NCBI RefSeq assembly: GCF_032854445.1
Contig: NC_088306.1
Span: 23,347,764-23,411,763, forward strand
Direction of reading: 5' to 3'
Origin: Liolophura sinensis
Lineage: Eukaryota > Mollusca > Polyplacophora > Chitonida > Chitonidae
Length of the DNA: 64,000 nucleotides
In this document: positions 12,535 through 24,038 of the stretch, in pieces
Numbering within the stretch: the first letter of the stretch is position 1
How the letters are laid out: each line of letters opens with the position of its first letter
Made by a program: the position numbers and the translations under genes
The notes under the pieces: model-generated
What the model was told of the DNA's origin: nothing
The model's database searches: none
The model's input: only the letters and a program-made list of their open reading frames with translations

Positions 12535-13300
12535 CTTTATGTATTAAAAGCGTGTAAAATGGTGTCTTAAAAAGTCTGCAAATCTGCTAAAAACGGATGT
12601 TTAAAAATCCATTCAAAAAGTGTTAATAATAATATGTCTAAAAATTGTTTATAATTTATTAATTAATTTATTTATTTGATTAATGTTTTACTCCATGCTC
12701 AAGAATATTTCACTTATACGACGGCGGTCAGTATTATGGTGGGAGGAAACCGGCAGCGCCTTGGAGAAACCCACAACAATCCTTCTTACGTACGGCTGAA
12801 GATTTACTCAAAGCGACCGCATTGGTAGGCTCCTAGGTCATTGCGCTGCGCTGGCGTGCTACCCCGCCCCCCCCCCCCCCCCCACCCCCACCCACGCCAC
12901 GGAGGCCTCTAGAGTTTCTGTCTGAGAAGAGTGTTCAACAATCTGTTAAAAAAGTGTGTACATCACAATTTATTGAAAAAGTATATCTAAAATGTATTTA
13001 AAAAGTGTGAACATCACAACTTATTGAAAACGCATGTATAACAATCTGTTTAAAAAGTGTTTAGATCACAATTTATAGAAAAAAAGTATGTGTAACAATC
13101 TATTTAAGAAGTGTGTACATTACAATTTATTGAAAAACTATATATAACAATCTATTTAAAAATGTATAGCAGCCTGTTTTGAAAGTGTGTAAGAATCTAT
13201 TAAAAATGCTTATCAACCTGCTCAAAAACTGTGTAGGTATCTGTTTAAAAAAAGACAGTGCATAAGAATATGCTTAAAATGTGCTCGAGAATCTGTTTAA
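12535..13300 (+). repeat. Degenerate tandem array (about 50-bp period), split by a SINE
   Basis: Phrases 'aacaatctatttaaaaagtg', 'tgtacatcacaatttattga' and 'aaaaagtatatctaa' recur with a spacing of roughly 50 bases and many differences. Similar 'taaaaagt.tg' phrases occur on both sides of the SINE at 12658-12906, so the SINE inserted into an older array. Confidence 0.6.
12658..12906 (-). mobile_element. SINE family A with C-tract expansion
   Basis: Reads tail, 3' domain ('ctcaagaatatttcacttat'), body and B-box complement, to 'gccacggaggcc'. A long C homopolymer interrupts the head near 12866-12885. Confidence 0.85.
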
Positions 13301-14155
13301 CAGACAGCGCATAAATGTGCATATGTACAGCTGTAGGGTCTTCAATCCTCCACGTGCTTGCAGTGTATATTCAACGTCAGTTTCTTAAATGTCACTGTTA
13401 TTTTTATTTTATTTTTTTGCGTGTGTGTTATTTCCCGCGTCACATTTCCAAAAAAGAACTTTCTGGTTCCACTACTTCTTGCTCTGACATGGAAACTGAA
13501 TATTTGTTAGCCTTTCATGTGATTCGGATGATATTTTGACATCACTGAATCCAACAGTTGGATAAAATTCTGCGGAGGGTTAACATTTCTGAAATGCGTG
13601 TATAAGCACATTATTCATCTCTATTTTATTGGACACCGTATATGTTAATCCTTATCATTGCTAATCAAAGTAAAGCACACAAAATACTGGATCGCAAAAT
13701 CAGACAAGTTTTCATGACTACCTCATTAATTCTCCGTCATACAAGGGAGATAATTTACAAGGTCGCGAACGGGCCGCTATGTTAAGATAGGCAGAATAGG
13801 GAGGTGTGTAGAAGCAGACATTCCAACGAAACATTTAAGTCATAGTATTTAACATATATGTCTGTGTAATTTAGAAATTTCGTCGCAAAATGAACAGTAC
13901 ATCAAATGATGAGAAATGGCGGGACTCCATGACGAGATAACTCTTCGTACAGACTAAATTATCTCCCCTGATTTTACATTTTAACGATGCTTAAAACAAT
14001 TGGCACTTGTTTATCAGGATAATACGGCCAGCTGATAAAAGATTAGTTCCAGAAATACGTGTCATTTGGCTCTTTGGTTACATGTAACTTGTCACCTGAT
14101 GGGCAAAATTTAACATAACAATAACTGTTGTACTGGTACTTCCTGATCACTCAGA
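13301..14155. other. 5' flank of the first tandem gene copy, repeat-bearing
   Basis: From about 13640 the sequence resembles 18950-19300: shared phrases are 'aagcacacaaaat', 'gagaaatgg.cggactccatgac' and 'actaaattatctcccttgattt'. The duplicated genomic segment therefore starts upstream of the promoter. Paired 'aagggagataat' and 'attatctccc' motifs occur at 13744-13755 and about 13957-13970. Confidence 0.5.
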
Positions 14156-14355
14156 ACCTTTGTTTCTGACGTTGTGTTGGACGTTAACTTTGACGTCACT
14201 CTGACCTCAGTCGGTAGCGTCGTGACCTCTCGTTACCTGGAGACGTCACGTGGGCGATTGTTACTTTGTTGGCTGCTCTTTATCGAAACGTTGACGTCGT
14301 TTCAATGAAATCTTTCTAGATTTAAAGGTTTGAGCGCTTTTATTTGCTGATTTAG
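14156..14355 (+). promoter_or_regulatory. CRE-rich promoter of tandem gene copy 1
   Basis: Contains a perfect cAMP-response-element palindrome TGACGTCA at 14191-14198, a composite ACGTCACGTGGGCG with E-box CACGTG at 14247-14252, and TGACGTCG at 14292-14299. The distances of 56 and 101 bases from the first site are identical in the second gene copy. No clear TATA box at the expected place is obvious. Such sites are known targets of CREB/ATF bZIP factors and CACGTG of bHLH-Zip factors; binding here is inferred. Confidence 0.7.
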
Positions 14356-16480
14356 ATGGAGAAGCTGTACTCCTATAAGAGTAAGTAGCGTCAGTTTGCT
14401 GTTGTAATATACGTTAGATGGTAAATATGGGAAGAGAGCAGCTTTCTATAGCAATTTTACAAGTAGAAGTCAAAAACTTTCCTTTAGCTCAGGTACCAGG
14501 ATCACGAAGTTGTCTAAGACCTTGATGTTTTATGCAGTGCTCAGGAATATTTCACTTATCCTACGGTACTCAGCATTATGGTGGGAGAAACCCACGACCA
14601 TCCGCAGGTTGCTGACAGCCCTTCCCACATAGGGGTTTATTGGTATAAAGATAGCCTATACTTTTAAACTTCGATGAACAGACCCGAGATTTCTTTCAAT
14701 TCTGTTGATCGGAAGTTAAGCCTAAGTTCATGGTGAACATCATGACGCCATGACGTTCAAGGGCATTCATTTCGTACCTAAAGAGATCTTTAGTGTGTAA
14801 ATGATGAGCATTCCATGGCTCGTCATATCCGAATGGAATTTTGATAGTCTAGAAAAACAGTTACAAATTTTTATTGTCTTTTAGCACTTTCTTATCTAGG
14901 GCTTGTATCTCAAAAATAGATTTTCGACCCCATAAATTCATTAATTGTTACAACGTGTTTGGAATAACTTTCTACAACAACAATGTTATCTTGTCAACTA
15001 TTTCCTGCTCAGACTATATTCTCTTTGTGATACCGCAGGAATGGAAGATCTGGATAATGACCCCACGCCCAAAAGTAGTAGTTCCGAGGAGGACCACATA
15101 TCGACTGGGCCATTCTCAGATGAGGATATCTGGGCGGATTTCGACTCGGCCATAGAATTGGGCCATCAGCTGAGAAGACAGGATAAGCTAAGAGAACAGG
15201 GCCGAGATTACTGTGCCAAGGCTACAAGCCCCACGGTAGGGTTTGGGGGCAGTGACAGTGGAGTGGGCGCAAAAAGCTCCACAGTTGCATATGCAGACGA
15301 GAAGGTTTCTAAGGCCCCCGATAACGAAAAAGAAAAGATTTGTTCTTCAGTTAATCTGAGCAAATCCACAAAGTTTGACCAAAAAATAGAGGAAGGTGAC
15401 AATAGTCTTTCAAAATACGAGAAGGGCAAGCAGGGATATGATGGTGAAGAGGGTGAAGATTTCGGGATAAGTTTACCACAGGTGATCACCAGTGACAACA
15501 TTCCAGGACACATAAGTCTTGACGACAGCCAAGTTCAGAATGCCATTGCCACCAAAGAAAAAGTCTGCGCACAAGCTCCTCCTAACGCTAGAATCAAAGA
15601 TCCACGGTGTCCCAAGATGATCCCAAAACACGTCGCCTCTGCTTGTGCAAAGTTCACGGTCAAAGGTGAGCAAGGCCTGAAAGAAACTACCTACAACCCC
15701 GAAGAACAAAACTCCTCCGATTCCAGTGACGACCAGTCCGATGAGTCTTCTGATTTCACGGACCAAGAAAAGCCGTCCGGATTCGGAATCACGTGGTTCT
15801 GGCCGGAGACTGAGCCGGTCACCATGCCCCTGTGTAACGTGCCCAGAATGCTGGGTCTGGGCATGGACGAATGGCTGACCCCTACACACGGCTCCTATGA
15901 CATCTCAGACAGTTCGCTCAGCGACTCGGCAGACGACGAGAGAAGTGTCACGTCGAGTTCAGATAAGGAGGTATCTCCCAGAATAACCGCAACTCAACAC
16001 CAAGTGGTGGACGAAGAGGTCAGGCGTAAACGACTTGTGAGTTTGGAAAGCTCCGAGTTAAATGGCCGACAGCACATCCTCAGAGATGCACCTCAGCCTT
16101 CTGACAAGATCACATCGAAGAAGACTGTCGAAAAGAGAAAGGTCAGGATCCACCGTTCTCACGCTGAGATTCCGAACTTTGATGGAAAATGGCAGAATGA
16201 CACGCTGATTCTGGACAGGTGCACTAAAGCGTTAGCCAGAAAGAAACACCACACGACTGCCGTGGTTCATTCAATCGGTGATTCCGTAAAAGAGGACAGG
16301 AAGTCACAAGACGGCCAATCGGAAAACAGCGTCTTTGCAAATGACACATCAGCGAGGTCTTGTGTCACAGAACACAACCACAAAGGAAGAAGTTTACGTC
16401 AAGGATTGCGGCAGACAGCACGGCGGGTTAGAGAGAGGTTTCAATCTTTTGGAAAGATGTGTACAGCATGCTGCAGATAA
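14356..16480 (+). CDS. Uncharacterised acidic, Cys-tailed protein, tandem copy 1 (488 residues)
   Basis: Two coding exons are predicted: 14356-14380 (MEKLYSYK plus one base; donor gtaagt) and 15039-16480 (acceptor taccgcag). The continuous open frame starts upstream in the intron, but the conserved splice sites and the equal length of both copies favour this model. I recognise no known domain. The N-terminus is Ser/acidic (SSSSEED, FSDEDIWADFDSA). A central block has DSSDDQSDESSDFTDQEKP followed by the aromatic TWFWPETEP. A basic patch KALARKKHH follows, then an Arg-rich C-terminus RQTARRVRERF ending CTACCR, a Cys cluster that could be lipidated or bind metal. It is probably largely disordered. 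Promoter CRE sites suggest cAMP or stress induction. Function is unknown. Confidence 0.75.
14526..14629 (-). mobile_element. SINE family A fragment in intron 1 of tandem copy 1
   Basis: Tail-side part only ('ctcaggaatatttcacttat' to 'gctgacagcccttcccaca'). I see no counterpart at the matching place in copy 2, so it probably inserted after the duplication. Confidence 0.7.
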
Positions 16481-17345
16481 GTAGCAATAAGAGTTGCGCC
16501 AAACAGTGTGGGATTAAAGAGGTGTGAGAGGCAAAATATATTCAATTGGATAAGTAATCAACTACTTTGGATTGATAATAATTTTATATCATGTGTTTTC
16601 TATGTTGTAAATAAGACAAGACACAGTACTTTGAAATTCTGCCAGATTAAAGGGAAATTAAAGCGAAAATAAAGAAAAGGTAGACGTCAGTAACGGAAAC
16701 ATCGTAGACGTCGCGTGATACCTGCCCTTGAAAAGATGTTTCCATGAATCAATAACGTTACAAATTCTCAGGCCAAACAGCGGTTTGCTTTCGAGCACTA
16801 TACCATCTAAGTGTCGGTATGTCCCTTCCACACGACCCCTCCATCCACCACCCTCTTTTACACCTTGGAATCTGTATGCTTGCCGCCATATGCACCACAA
16901 TGCAATGTGCGCCTCGATCACGACGTCATTAGGAATTCCCGTTATTCATTAAAATATAGCTAATGCGGAATGACTCCACATTTGCCTAATAATATGTCAC
17001 ATAACTTCATGTACAAACGCGCGAAAGCCTAAACTCCTATACGATCATAGCCTGTATGTATGTGCACCAAATGTCTATGTCAAAACTGCAATGACTACAG
17101 TGTCAGGTGTATTTTGAGACATATATATGTGGAAGTTCTTAGATTGGCGTAAAATGTTCTGTAAATGACTACTGCCTCCTTCCTGATTGATGTTATCTGC
17201 CTGTTAGAGCTTGCCTATTTATACGTATTAATGGATTTTGGTCGTGTGTGTTCTTGGGTCATATTCATTTTTTCTTTGATGTTTTTTCTTTGTACAATTT
17301 GCCGTTTTGCACACATTCTGTTTTCGAAATAAACTGGTACAAACG
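16481..17345 (+). other. Probable 3' UTR of tandem copy 1 with poly(A) signals
   Basis: AATAAA occurs at 16668-16673 and at 17328-17333. The second sits in 'aataaactggtacaaa', and the phrase recurs after copy 2 (24709 onwards), so it is the better-supported 3' end. The stretch 16680-16930 contains two GACGTC palindromic cores and no evident gene. Confidence 0.55.
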
Positions 17346-17750
17346 CACCCGAAAGTGTTTTGTTTACTATTATTAGTTGTACAATTAAAAACAGCTTATA
17401 TAGTAACTTGTTCGACTGGAGGTTAAAATCATAGTGGAGAAAGTCTCAATCGTATGACGGTGCCTTTTTTACAAAACTTTGTATTTCAAATTTCTCATGA
17501 TCTGTCTGGGAATCGTATGTAATGGCATAATTCGACTTTGTTCAAGAGAGAAAATTTGACAACTTGATTTTTGAGGTTTTGTGAAATTGGGATCAGGTTT
17601 ATAGTGGTAGAAAGCTGGGCAGACATCCTCAACCGTAACCAGTTAGTTACCTGACAAATTTATTTTCTTAAAGTCGCAGTCAAGCCATCAGGAACTGAAT
17701 TCTAGCCCACAAGGATCTCCCTGCCCATCGACTAAATGCATGTATGTAAA
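17346..17750. other. No recognisable gene
   Basis: AT-rich spacer between the 3' end of copy 1 and a SINE. Confidence 0.4.
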
Positions 17751-18103
17751 TGTGCTCGGGGTTTTTCGTCCTACTTACAAATTTTTCGGTCATATGACGA
17801 CGAGGAGTCATTAGGTGTGTGTACATATCGTGTGCCTTCTTGTAGCAGAGCACGTCAATGCCGTCGAATTTATTGCCGCCACTTAAATACCATACCGAAG
17901 ACACCAGACATTACACCCCACCCAGTCACATTATTACTGACACTAGGCTGTTTACTTGCTCTTACTTCTCACTGCTGAGCGCCAAGCGAGAAGGCAACAA
18001 GTACCATTTTACAGCCTTTGATATGACCCGACCAGGGTTTAATACCGGATTCTATCGGCTTTGAGGTGGACGCTCTATCCATTAGGCCACCGAAGCGGTG
18101 ACA
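17751..18103 (-). mobile_element. SINE family B variant
   Basis: Begins 'gtgctcggggttttt', with 'caaatttttcggtcatatga' and 'cgacgaggagtcattagg', then a body of 'ccgaagacaccagacat' type. It ends in a tRNA-like head on the minus strand, where GGTGGCCTAATGGATAGAGC is the A-box-like part and GGTATTAAACCCTGG the B-box-like part. Confidence 0.75.
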
Positions 18104-18373
18104 AACGGCAAAAAGTAATCTTGGAGAGCCCATTGGCCCTGGTTAGAAACAAAAAAATTGAAATATTCAACACCTGGTTTTAAAAGAATTATTAATTGTT
18201 AAGTACTAAAATAACGATAGGATAAACAATTTTTTAAACAGGATTTTAATAAACAAAACCATGGATTAGGAAACACTGTAAGGCACACAAAGCACCGACA
18301 TCAGCGGTTCATGCTTATCTGGATGATTAAAACAAGGGAGGTAATTAACAAGGTCGATAGGATAGACGGTCAG
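18104..18373. other. No recognisable gene
   Basis: AT-rich. The phrase 'aacaagggaggtaattaaca' near 18332 matches the module upstream of copy 1. Confidence 0.4.
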
Positions 18374-18428
18374 AGAGTAAACCAGCATGAACTGGACTTG
18401 AACTCACAGCTAACCAACTGGAGAGCCT
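18374..18428 (-). mobile_element. SINE family A fragment
   Basis: Only the B-box side remains ('ccagcatgaactggacttg' and 'aactcacagctaacc'). Confidence 0.6.
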
Positions 18429-18719
18429 GTATGAGAATTATAGTGACTTATTTATTTTAACTCGTTTGTTAAGTGTTTGTTTCCTGTTTGTTCCAATTTT
18501 GGACAGTATCATTCTTGGCAACTGCTTCCTTGTCCCGCTACGATATGGTTGCAGAACTACCAAAGTGGTTCAACCATAGCCATTTCTTTATTATTCACTT
18601 TCTTCCTTAAAGTTGAAAAACGTTTTCATATTTGCACACATTTAACGAAATTATAGTATCGGTATCAGGAAAATGTGTTCGTTTACTTAGGAAAAGGATC
18701 CCGCAAACAAACGATCGCG

Positions 18720-20165
18720 GTGTGAATCAGTGAGAAATTTCTGGGGAAATTACAATTCATGCGGACTGAATTATCTCCCTTGGTGACACATTTTGAGGAC
18801 GAATACCCAGTATGTTGAGGGGTTATAATTCCTCATTTCTCGTGTACTTCCGGCTGTTTTATTTTTGTTTATTAGCCAGCAGTTGTAAGCAAGGGTTGGG
18901 TGGAGCAGCACTTGTAAAATCCTTATCTGAACACATTGTTGATTTTTTTTTAAACAGACACCGTACATGATAACCCGTATATATACTTATGAAAGAAAAG
19001 CACACAAAATGCCAGATCTGAATGTCATGACACTACGGTTATCCCATCAACCACACTGCTCAGCTCGGACAAGAGAAGTTGGGAAAGGGTGAACAGAGCT
19101 GGGAAATATTTTATGTAGATGAAGACATTTGAACGAAAAATTAAAATCATATTATCGGGCATGAATGTCTGTGTGGGATGAAGATGTATTCGCAGTGTGT
19201 TCACCAATGAGGAATGGTCGGACTCCACGACAAGATAACGCTTCGTTGGGAATTGATTTATCTCCCTTGATTTCACATTTTAACGATACTGAAATCAGGC
19301 GATAGATATGCACGGATGTTTAGGGTTTTCCGATGTACTTAACAATGTTTCAGTCGTATGACAACGAGTATGCTGCGGCTTTTTGTGACAGGTTCAATCC
19401 ATGCTGCAGCATATGAATGGATTAAAATTATTGTCGGACAAGATAATTAAAAACATGTAAGCTCTTGAAAAACATTGCTGTTGACTGTATCATTCTGTAC
19501 TTTAGGAATAAATGCCAATGGCCTTCGAGGCCCTCGCGTGTCGCCTGATGGATATACTTTACTATAACTAGAGCTACGTGTATGTGCATGAACACATCGT
19601 GGGCAGTCATCGGCTCTAGACAGCTAGACTCGAAGGATTTCGATTGGCCGTGTCATAACGTTGCACCAAATGGGTAGTGTTAACCGCCGGAAACTATATA
19701 TGTTAATGTAATTTGTACATTCGCAAAGAAACAATTACTGTGTGAATGAGTGAGAAATGGTCGGACTCTATGACCCGATAACTCTTCGTGCGCACTAAAT
19801 TATCTCCCTTCATTTCAAAGTTTTCACGATATGCGATTTGTGAGTGGATTACAATTTTTGTCTCACACGACAATAGGACGAGATGACAAACGGTATCCTC
19901 AAGAAAAACATGCCTCTCATTGTCTCTTTCCGTTTTCATTGTTTGCTTTATAAATACAACACAATGACTTTCAGAGCCAACGCTTGTCACGTGATGAAGA
20001 ATATTTATTATAACTTGAAGTGTTGTACATGTACATATTTCAACTCGGAACACCGCTTCAGCTGTCAACGGTTCCTAGAGAGTTAACTGGGAGGATCTCC
20101 GACAGGCCGCGTCATGAGCAGTGTTAACCGCCGGAAACTACTTATGCGCATGACATTGAGTCAAA
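18720..20165 (+). repeat. Repeated 5'-flank modules between the tandem genes
   Basis: Three related blocks (about 18722-18800, 19200-19285 and 19740-19830) share 'gtgaatgagtgagaaat', 'cggactc.atgac..gataac' and 'ttatctccctt.atttca', and also match 13905-13990 upstream of copy 1. A second motif, 'gtgttaaccgccggaaacta', occurs at about 19676 and 20127. They look like serial duplications of the gene 5' flank. Confidence 0.55.
19318..19405 (-). mobile_element. SINE family B fragment
   Basis: Contains only the conserved 3' domain ('tacttaacaatgtttcagtc' then 'gtatgacaacgag'). Confidence 0.5.
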
Positions 20166-20320
20166 GCACTAAGTTGAAAGTCTATTATACAGCTCGTAGT
20201 CAGTTTGAGATTTAGCCGTATCTCAGCTGACTCGTGATTGATATCAATCGCTAAAAGAATTCCACTTATTTTTAGATTATTTGCTGTGAAATGTAGATCC
20301 TATAACGCTAAGCATAACAA

Positions 20321-20536
20321 TATTTATTTATTTGATTGGTGTTTCACGCCGTACTCAAGAATATTTCACTTACACGACGGCGACCAGCATTATGGTGGGT
20401 GGAAACCGGGCACAGCCCGGGGGAAAGCCACGACCATCCGTAGGTTGCTGAAGGACCTTCCCACGCACGGCCGGAGAGGAAGCCAGCATGAGCTGGACAT
20501 GAACTCACAGCGACCAACTGAGCCACGGAGACCCCC
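20321..20536 (-). mobile_element. SINE family A
   Basis: Tail complement 'tatttatttatttgattgg', 3' domain, body with 'gggcacagcccgggggaaag', B-box complement and 'gagccacggagacc'. The region between B-box and A-box is shortened. Confidence 0.85.
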
Positions 20537-20838
20537 ATAACAATATCGAGATTCCGACCGATTCCATGACGTAGACCTACACGTATTCTGCGTTCGTGGA
20601 AAGTGATGGGGGTGGGAGGCATGGGGTGCAACTATTCATATTCATAAGTCTTTTTCTACAAAACTCGACGTTCTGCAGTATCGTGACGTTGTGTCACAAT
20701 TCATACACGTACGTAGTGAACCTACACCCTTTGTGACCTCCATATTCTGTTCCACAATGGATGGACTGTCGTCCGAGGTGAGTTCGTGACGACAATAGCC
20801 GAGCAGTTCCGCATGTACAAACTCCCCAACAAAGCTGT

Positions 20839-21047
20839 AACATTTTTTCTGACGTTGTCTTCGACATTATCTGTGACGTCACTCTGACCTCTGTTCATAA
20901 CGTCGTGACCTCTAGTTACCCGGAAACGTCACGTGGGCGATTGTCACATTGTTGACAGCTCTTTATCGAGACATTGACGTCGTTTCAGGAAAATCTTTCT
21001 AGATTTTGCCGGTTTTAGCGCATTTATTCGCCGATTAGATTGAGAGG
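20839..21047 (+). promoter_or_regulatory. CRE-rich promoter of tandem gene copy 2
   Basis: TGACGTCA at 20874-20881, CACGTG within ACGTCACGTGGGCG at 20930-20935, and TGACGTCG at 20975-20982. The spacings of 56 and 101 bases equal those of copy 1. The whole stretch from the first CRE to the splice donor aligns with copy 1 at a constant offset of 6683 bases. Confidence 0.7.
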
Positions 21048-24038
21048 ATGTATTCCTATAAAGGTAAGCAGCGTTAGTTTGCTGGGGAAGTGGAGAGGTT
21101 TTCTTTAATTCGGGACCCAGAGTCATGAAGCTTTCTTAGGCTTAGATCGGACGTTCTCTTCAGTTGTAGTATCATTCCTGGATTTATATTTGAACATAAA
21201 GGTTAATTTTTATTTCGGCGGAATTCCGTATAGTTGTAATATCCTTTGCTCAAATCCCGGTATAACTCAAAGTAAATTCCTTACCCTGTAAACATAGATT
21301 TCAAATAGATTCGGTGTGTGTTGCTAGAGGCTGTCAGACTATATGACTGCTGTCGAGCTACTCGTCTTTTCGTCTCTGTCTGTTCTTCGAGACTCAAGGT
21401 TTAGAGACAAGACGCTCAAACCACAGACACCGAAAACATCTCTGACCGCAACTGTAACTTTAGCCGCTATCCGACAATTTCGCACAGCATTTACGGTAAA
21501 TTCTTAGCGTTATACTGACAATGGACAGTAAAGCGTTAAAGATAATCATACAGCTGTCTTAAATTCAGGTAGAACTCCCGAACACAATCAAAAACGTTAC
21601 AGATCATTAGTACGGTATGCTAGATCTGTTTATCTTAAATGCTTACATAAGCATTTCACACTCGATGTTTCTTTCAATTTTGTTGATCGGAAGTTGGCAC
21701 TTTGGCTTAGCATACAAGACAGTTTAAAGAATCGACTCAGCTCAACTGGTCGTATAAGGTTGGTTTCTGTCGCTGATGACCATACAATTTTAAAGTGGAG
21801 AAAACATAAAAACCACATAAAGTGCAGATGAAAGAGTGCAAAAAGTTAGCTGTAAATGTGATGTTGACATCTTTTTTCAATTGTTCTTTAAAGAGACATA
21901 TTTAAAGTATATATTGTCTTTGAGTAAAATGCGGAATTTGGTCTTTTCAGCTGACAAATTTGTTCAACCTGGATTTTGATATAGTTTTAACGTATTTATA
22001 AATATTATTAAAATTCCGATTAAATGCATATATGTTTGGATATCAACAACAAATGTACATTCAAGTAAGTTTATTAGACATGCATTACATCCTTAAAAGA
22101 ATATTATTATGCAAAGACGACCTATACCAAAAAGTGGTCCCAAATACCCACCATGCATAAATATTTTCAAATACCCTCTTCTAATTGAAGAAAAAATGGC
22201 GAAAAAAATTAAAAGCCATATTTGCAAATAAGTTTTAAATTCAGTTGAATCGCGTTTTTATTTCGCGTACGCGAGCACTGAGCATGGCGCCACTTACGCC
22301 ATTCCTTGCGTATCTTAACAAATTTAAATGCATTCATGATGTACATTCTTTAACTCGTCACATCTGATTGGAAGCTTGATGGTCTACAAAAACTGTTACA
22401 AATTTTTTCTGTATTTAAGCACTTTCTCAACGAGTCTGATATCGCTTAAAGAGATTTTTTTCACATGTACATGTATCGATTTATTGTTACAGAGTGTTTG
22501 AAAAAACTTTCTACAACAACAATGTTATCTTGTCAACTATATCCTGTTCAGAATACATATATGTTTTCTCTCTTTGTGATACCACAGGAATGGAGGATCC
22601 GGATAACGGCCCCACACCCAAAAGCAGTAGTTCCGAGGAGGACCACATATCGACTGGGCCATTCTCAGATGAGGATATCTGGGCGGATTTCGACTCGGCC
22701 ATAGAATTGGGCCACCAGCTGAGGAGACAGGACAAGCTGAAAGAACAGAGCCAAGACTACAGTGGACAGGTAGCAAGCCCCACGGTAGGATTTGGGGGCT
22801 GTAACAGTGGAGTTGGCACAAAAGGCTCCACACGCGCATGCGCAGACGAGATTGTTTCTAAGGCCACCAATGACGAAAAAGAGAGGGTTTGTCCTTCAGT
22901 AAACCTGAACAAATCCACAAATTTGAAAACTGACCAAAAAACAGAGGAAGGTGTCACTAGCCTTTCAAAATTCGAAGAGTGCAGGCAGGGATATGATGGT
23001 AAAGAGGGTGAAGATTCCGGAATAAGTTTACCACAGGTGATCTCCAATGACAACATTCCACGACAGATAAGTCTTGACGACAGCCAAGTTCAGAATGCCA
23101 CTGCCACCAAAGAAAACGTCTGCGCTCAAGCTCCTCCTAAAGCTAGAATCAAAGATCCACGGTGTCCCAAGATGATCCCAAAACACGTCGCCTCTGCTTG
23201 TGCAAAGTTCACGGTCAAAGGTCAGCAAGGCCTGGAAGAAGTTACCTTCAACCCCGAAGAAGAAGGCTCCTCCGATTCCAGTGACGACCAGTCCGATGAG
23301 TCCTCTGATTTCACGGACCAAGAAAAGCCGTCCGGATTCGGAATCACGTGGTTCTGGCCGGAGACTGAGCCGGTCACCATGCCCCTGTGTAACGTGCCCA
23401 GAATACTGGGTCTGGGCATGGACGAATGGCTTACCCCTACACACGGCTCCTATGACATCTCAGACAGTTCGCTCACCGACTCGGCAGACGACGAGAGAAG
23501 TGTCACGTCGAGTTCAGATAAGGAGGTATCTCCCAGGATAACCGCAACTCAACACCAAGTGGTGAACGAAGAGGTCAGGCGTAACGGACTTGTGTGTTTG
23601 GAAAGCTCCGAGTTAAATGGCCGACAGAACATTCGCAGAGATGCGCCTCAGCCTTGTGACATATCGAAGAAGATTGTCAAGAAGGGTAACTCCAGAAACG
23701 CCAGAAACCACCGTTCTCACGCTGAGATTCCGAACTTTGATGGGAAATGGCAGAATGACACGCTGATTCTGGACAGGTGCACTAAAGCGTTAGCCAGAAA
23801 GAAACACCACACGACTGCCGTGGTTCATCCAATCGGTGATTCCGTAAAAGAGGACAGGAAGTCACAAGACGGCCAATCGGAAAACAGTGTCTTTGCAAAT
23901 GACACATCAGCGAGGTCTTGCGTCTCAGAACACAACTACACAGGAAGAAGTTTACATCAAAGATTGCGGCAGACAGCACGGCGGGTTAGAGAGAGGATTC
24001 AGTTTTTTGGAAAAATGTGCACAGCTTGCTGTCGATAA
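21048..24038 (+). CDS. Uncharacterised acidic, Cys-tailed protein, tandem copy 2 (488 residues)
   Basis: Exons 21048-21063 (MYSYK plus one base; donor gtaagc) and 22588-24038 (acceptor accacag) give 488 residues, exactly as in copy 1. The intron is 1524 bases against 658 in copy 1, and its last 250 or so bases are still similar. The first exon starts three codons later than in copy 1: copy 1's ATG aligns with ATT here, and this ATG aligns with CTG there. The same blocks are present: FSDEDIWADFDSA, TWFWPETEP, KALARKKHH and C-terminal CTACCR. Main differences are in the segment after the first 60 residues and around residues 370-395. It is probably a functional paralogue, since frame and ends are intact. 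Function is unknown. Confidence 0.75.
21064..22587 (+). other. Intron 1 of tandem copy 2
   Basis: Segments near 21664-21700 ('tttctttcaatt.tgttgatc' then 'ggaagtt') and 22330-22560 match the shorter intron of copy 1. The middle is AT-rich sequence absent from copy 1, so one intron has expanded or the other has shrunk. Confidence 0.55.

Noticed and set aside
14945-15038. Coding start at 14945 giving a 511-residue frame for tandem copy 1 (and 22494 for copy 2)
   Set aside because: The extra N-terminal residues lie in the conserved intron end before a good acceptor. They differ between the copies, and the spliced model gives equal lengths with a conserved YSYK start.
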